From contig DATCLA010000095.1 in assembly GCA_036564195.1 (NCBI GenBank), forward strand, positions 1 to 6,924: 6,924 nt of DNA. The letters run 5' to 3'. Shown in pieces: positions 5,166 through 6,924 of the stretch. The first letter of the stretch is position 1. The number at the start of each line of letters is the position of its first letter. The notes under the pieces were generated by a model that saw only the letters and a list, made by a program, of their open reading frames with translations, searched no databases and was not told the origin of the DNA. The position numbers were made by a program, and so were the translations under genes. This DNA is from DATCLA01 sp036564195. GTDB taxonomy: Bacteria; Bacillota; UBA4882; UBA8346.

Positions 5166-6644
5166 ATGAAAGCAATAATGGTAATGTTTGATTCATTAAA
5201 CCGTCACATGCTCGCTCCTTATGGCTGCGATTGGGTTCATACCCCCAACTTTCAAAGACTGGCTCAAAAAGCGGTTTGTTTCGACAACTGTTATGTCGGT
5301 AGCATGCCTTGCATGCCTGCTCGGAGAGAGATCCATACCGGTCGCTATAATTTTCTTCACCGCAGTTGGAGTCCGTTAGAGCCGTTCGACGATTCGATGC
5401 CCGAGATTTTAAAGAATAATGGTATCTATACTCACCTGGTAACTGACCATTACCATTACTTTGAAGATGGTGGTTGCACCTTCCACACTAAATATAATAC
5501 CTGGGAGGCCGCCCGAGGGCAGGAAGGGGATCCTTGGAAGGGTGAGGTTAAAGATCCGGAGATTCCCGAACATGTAGGGGGACGGGCCAATGTCCTATGG
5601 CGTCAGGACTGGGTCAATCGTAAATATATGCGGACGGAAGCGGAACATCCCCAGACCAAGACTTTCGAAATGGGGCTGGATTTTATCAAAACCAATTATA
5701 GCGAGGACAATTGGTATCTTCAGATCGAAGCTTTTGACCCGCATGAGCCCTTTTTCACTCATGAAAAGTATAAAAAGCTCTACCCGCACCGTTATACAGG
5801 GCCACATTTTGATTGGCCCAATTACAAAATGGTTGATGAGACTGACGAACAAATCAAACATGTACGCTACGAATATGCCGCACTGGTCAGCATGTGTGAT
5901 GCTAATCTGGGCAAAGTTTTGGATGTGATGGATGAATATAACCTCTGGGAAGACACGATGCTGATTGTTAATACCGATCATGGCTTCTTACTTGGTGAAC
6001 ATGACTGGTGGGCTAAATGTGTCCAACCATGGTATAATGAGAACGCTCATATTCCGCTTTTCATCTGGGATCCACGCTGCAAGATCAAAGGGGAAAGACG
6101 GCAAAGCCTAGTCCAGACAATTGATTTGGCACCGACACTGCTGGATTACTTTGGATTAGCAATCCCTAAAGATATGCAAGGTAAGTCATTACGAGAGACT
6201 ATCGTATCCGATCGTCCGGTTCACGAAGCGGTAATCTTCGGCATTCATGGTGGGCATGTTAACTGTACTGATGGTCGTTATGTTTATATGAGAGCACCAA
6301 TTTCTAAGGATAATCAGCCGTTATTCAACTATACATTGATGCCAAACCATATGCGCGGTCGTTTCAGTGAGAAAGAATTAAAAACTGCTGAACTGGTCGG
6401 ACCGTTTTCTTTTACTAAAGGATACAAAGTACTAAAAGTCAGATCGTTCGGTATACCGGAATTGGACTTTAGTGCCTACAACTTTGGTACGCTTTTATTT
6501 GATTTGGAAACCGACCCGTTGCAACAACACCCGATTAAGAATCCGGAAGTCGAAGCCAAAATGATTGCATTACTGCTGAAACTGATGAAGGAAAGCGATG
6601 CGCCGTTGGAACAATACGAACGTTTGGGATTGCCATCTTGTTAA
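5166..6644 (+). CDS. Cytoplasmic formylglycine-type sulfatase (alkaline phosphatase superfamily)
   Basis: This 492-residue protein should hydrolyse a sulfate ester, or possibly a phosphate or phosphonate monoester, to an alcohol plus the inorganic anion. The sulfatase core begins at residue 2. Cys49 in CMPAR (49-53) is the CxPxR site converted to formylglycine, followed by REIHTGR. Metal and substrate residues include Asp9, DPHEP (191-195), Asp271-His272 in NTDHG, and the LGEHDWWAK stretch with Lys284. Ser10 stands where many sulfatases have a second metal-binding aspartate. No signal peptide or membrane segment is present, so it should act in the cytoplasm on imported substrate. The ATG is set by AAGGAGG (5151-5157) at 8 nt, the strongest site in the operon, 36 bp after the ATPase gene. 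Maturation needs a formylglycine enzyme (anSME or FGE), absent here. It could also be a phosphonate monoester hydrolase relative; the exact substrate is unknown. Confidence 0.9.
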   Translation: MKAIMVMFDSLNRHMLAPYGCDWVHTPNFQRLAQKAVCFDNCYVGSMPCMPARREIHTGRYNFLHRSWSPLEPFDDSMPEILKNNGIYTHLVTDHYHYFEDGGCTFHTKYNTWEAARGQEGDPWKGEVKDPEIPEHVGGRANVLWRQDWVNRKYMRTEAEHPQTKTFEMGLDFIKTNYSEDNWYLQIEAFDPHEPFFTHEKYKKLYPHRYTGPHFDWPNYKMVDETDEQIKHVRYEYAALVSMCDANLGKVLDVMDEYNLWEDTMLIVNTDHGFLLGEHDWWAKCVQPWYNENAHIPLFIWDPRCKIKGERRQSLVQTIDLAPTLLDYFGLAIPKDMQGKSLRETIVSDRPVHEAVIFGIHGGHVNCTDGRYVYMRAPISKDNQPLFNYTLMPNHMRGRFSEKELKTAELVGPFSFTKGYKVLKVRSFGIPELDFSAYNFGTLLFDLETDPLQQHPIKNPEVEAKMIALLLKLMKESDAPLEQYERLGLPSC

Positions 6645-6662
6645 CAGTACTTTATTAATTTA

Positions 6663-6754
6663 AGGAATTGCATAATTCCTGATTTAAGCTTTGGCTCACA
6701 ATATATTGATATATATTGTAGCCAAAAGGTTTATTAAGGTAATTATGCAATTCC
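6663..6754. repeat. Nested palindromic element (MITE-like or terminator-like inverted repeat)
   Basis: The outer arms GGAATTGCATAATT (6664-6677) and AATTATGCAATTCC (6741-6754) are perfect 14-bp inverted repeats. Allowing one bulge, they extend by three pairs (CCT with AGG at 6737-6739). Inside lies a second hairpin: TTTGGCT (6690-6696) pairs with AGCCAAA (6720-6726), and after a bulged C6697, ACAATATAT (6698-6706) pairs with ATATATTGT (6711-6719) around a TGAT loop. The left arm is itself a palindrome, AGGAATT-GCAT-AATTCCT (6663-6680). It starts 19 bp after the sulfatase stop and could end the operon transcript, although no clean U-run follows either stem. A small non-autonomous mobile element is the alternative; I see no target-site duplication. 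Confidence 0.6.
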
Positions 6755-6924
6755 CTCAATCTTCAATTTGGTATTCTATAAAAACGCATTTAAATATCCT
6801 GGCAGCGCCGGAGACCTTCAATTGGCCATGGTTCATTTAATGTTGAAGGATGAAATCGTGCGAGGTAAAATAGGTTGCCTCACCCATTTTGATGATCCGT
6901 TTATAGGTAGTAGCACACGAAAAG
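6738..6924 (+). CDS. Open frame running off the window end; partial gene or 5'-truncated remnant
   Basis: One frame is open from just after a TAA at 6735-6737 to the last base. It reads as plausible protein from about 6768, with KYPGSAGDLQLAMVHLMLK followed by a GKIGCLTHFDDPF stretch. Possible starts are TTG at 6822, with GGAG at 6810-6813 eight nt upstream, or ATG at 6828; both would leave the coding-looking residues before them unused. The frame begins inside the right arm of the palindromic element, so the gene may have lost its 5' end there. I do not recognise the family, and the stretch is too short to be certain that it is coding. Confidence 0.35.

Noticed and set aside
5303..5318. Direct repeat GCATGCC-TT-GCATGCC
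   Set aside because: It follows from the coding sequence of the active site (MPCMP), so protein constraint explains it.
5595..5981. 128-codon minus-strand open frame
   Set aside because: It is antisense within the sulfatase core, including the NTDHG metal site, and has no independent support.

Overview
The window carries one complete six-gene operon on the + strand, flanked by the 3' end of an upstream gene and the edge of something downstream. Base composition is moderately AT-rich, ribosome binding sites are strong and purine-rich (GAGGTG, AGGAGG, AAGGAGG), TTG and GTG starts are used freely, and a sigma-54-type promoter is the best promoter candidate. Together these suggest an anaerobic or facultative Bacillota (Firmicutes) member, possibly a clostridial or Negativicutes lineage. 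That placement is inference; no rRNA or other marker gene is present.

Layout. Positions 1-426 hold the C-terminal part of a medium-chain (zinc-type) dehydrogenase. A 462-bp gap (427-888) holds no convincing gene but does contain a sigma-54-like -24/-12 element (762-777) with possible upstream activator sites. The operon then reads: NitT/TauT-type substrate-binding protein (889-1941); a 103-bp gap with two RNA hairpins; two paralogous permeases (2045-2824 and 2831-3619); two paralogous ATPases (3598-4368 and 4383-5129); and a formylglycine-type sulfatase without a signal peptide (5166-6644). After it come a 92-bp nested palindromic element (6663-6754) and an open reading frame, without a clear start, that runs off the window end.

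How the genes work together. The binding protein, heteromeric permease pair and heteromeric ATPase pair make up a complete importer of the nitrate/sulfonate/taurine class. The cytoplasmic sulfatase at the end of the same transcript suggests that the cargo is a sulfate ester (or a related phosphate or phosphonate ester) that is imported intact and cleaved inside the cell. The substrate cannot be read from the sequence.

The most striking feature is complementary decay in the two ATPases. The first has an altered Walker A (Gly to Gln) and lacks the H-loop histidine but keeps a perfect LSGGM signature. The second has a perfect Walker A and H-loop but a degraded signature (LSASM). In a head-to-tail heterodimer this gives one fully canonical and one fully degenerate ATP site. 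That asymmetry is familiar from heterodimeric ABC exporters but not commonly described for small-molecule importers of this class.
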